From CAZDKO01 sp964506075 [NCBI: uncultured bacterium] (GTDB lineage: Bacteria; CAZDME01; JAYEMH01), in assembly GCA_964506075.1 (NCBI GenBank), contig CAZDKO010000050.1, positions 1 to 6,180 on the forward strand: a stretch of DNA of 6,180 nucleotides, written 5' to 3'. Below the pieces are notes generated by a model that was not told where the DNA came from, searched no databases, and saw only the letters and a list, made by a program, of their open reading frames with translations. The translations under genes and the position numbers were made by a program. Positions 5,862 to 6,180 of this stretch are shown one piece after another; positions within the stretch are counted from its first letter, which is position 1; each line of letters opens with the position of its first letter.

Positions 5862-6180
5862 ATGTCCATCATTAAGGAATTTAAAGATTTTGCGGTTAAG
5901 GGAAGTGCTGTGGATATGGCTATCGGCGTTATCATCGGCGCCGGGTTTGGTAAGATAATTACTTCTCTGGTCAACGACGTGATTATGCCACCCATAGGAT
6001 TATTACTCGGCGGCGTTGATTTTAAAAACTTGAAAGTAACCCTTAAAGCCGCCACTCTAGAGGCGCCGGCCGTGACCTTGAATTACGGGCAGTTTATCAA
6101 CACGGTGGTTGATTTTCTGATTATTGCCTTTACCATCTTTTTAGTCGTCAAAGGGATAAACACCTTGAAAAGAAAAAAGG
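5862..6180 (+). CDS. mscL: Large-conductance mechanosensitive channel MscL (3'-partial)
   Basis: This is the inner-membrane pentameric channel that opens on membrane stretch and releases solutes during osmotic downshock. The visible 106 residues run off the right edge; family members are about 130-150 residues. MSIIKEF at the start, then [16 protein letters not shown] at 17-32 (transmembrane helix 1), [15 protein letters not shown] at 41-55 (start of the periplasmic loop), and a second transmembrane helix at about 78-98 ending in basic KRKK. G22 and V23 of the pore constriction match the Escherichia coli protein, while residue 19 is Met rather than Leu. A strong GGGGAGG (5851-5857) precedes the ATG. 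It follows the small exported protein gene by 53 bases, with no terminator seen. It is a housekeeping gene, probably not part of the peptide pathway. Confidence 0.96.
   Translation, partial: MSIIKEFKDFAVKGSAVDMAIGVIIGAGFGKIITSLVNDVIMPPIGLLLGGVDFKNLKVTLKAATLEAPAVTLNYGQFINTVVDFLIIAFTIFLVVKGINTLKRKK

Noticed and set aside
5798-6055. Minus-strand open frame of 85 codons
   Set aside because: Antisense to mscL, whose identity is unmistakable.

Overview
The window looks like an accessory locus on the chromosome of an uncultured, probably anaerobic, diderm bacterium. Base composition is moderately AT-rich by eye, Shine-Dalgarno sites are normal, and two iron-sulfur radical SAM enzymes and a cobalamin-type domain sit close together. 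A candidate-phylum or Desulfobacterota-like source (for example Omnitrophota) would fit, but this is a weak inference from gene style. All credible genes are on the + strand.

Bases 1-2111 hold what I read as the core of a RiPP (ribosomally made, post-translationally modified peptide) cluster. First comes the 3' part of a radical SAM/SPASM peptide maturase whose frame is open through the left edge. A 51-residue peptide gene (997-1152) overlaps its end. The peptide's N-terminal half matches the spaced leader pattern Y-x2-P-x-L-x3-G-x5-T known from lasso-type RiPP precursors, with conservative changes at the P and T positions; its C-terminal half is a Val/Ile/Ala-rich candidate core. Its stop codon overlaps by one base the start of an HPr kinase-like P-loop protein, related in type to the kinases that phosphorylate some lasso precursors.

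Bases 2129-2887 encode a membrane-anchored DUF3108-like protein outside the cytoplasm. A short gap with a GC-rich inverted repeat follows. Bases 2974-4812 encode a B12-binding-type radical SAM enzyme ending in a PqqD-like winged-helix segment, a possible built-in leader-recognition domain. A formyltransferase-fold protein follows immediately, with its N/H/D catalytic triad intact.

Bases 5603-5616 contain a REP-like palindrome inside the end of the formyltransferase gene. A 57-codon gene for a small, probably exported protein follows, and then the 5' part of mscL, a housekeeping gene that probably marks the right limit of the cluster.

Working model (inference): the precursor leader is recognised by a PqqD-like domain, the core is modified by one or both radical SAM enzymes, and the HPrK-like protein phosphorylates the peptide or a partner. 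The formyltransferase may act on the product or on an unrelated substrate. No lasso cyclase, B2-type protease or ABC exporter lies in the window, so the locus is either incomplete here or belongs to a non-lasso class that borrows a lasso-like leader.
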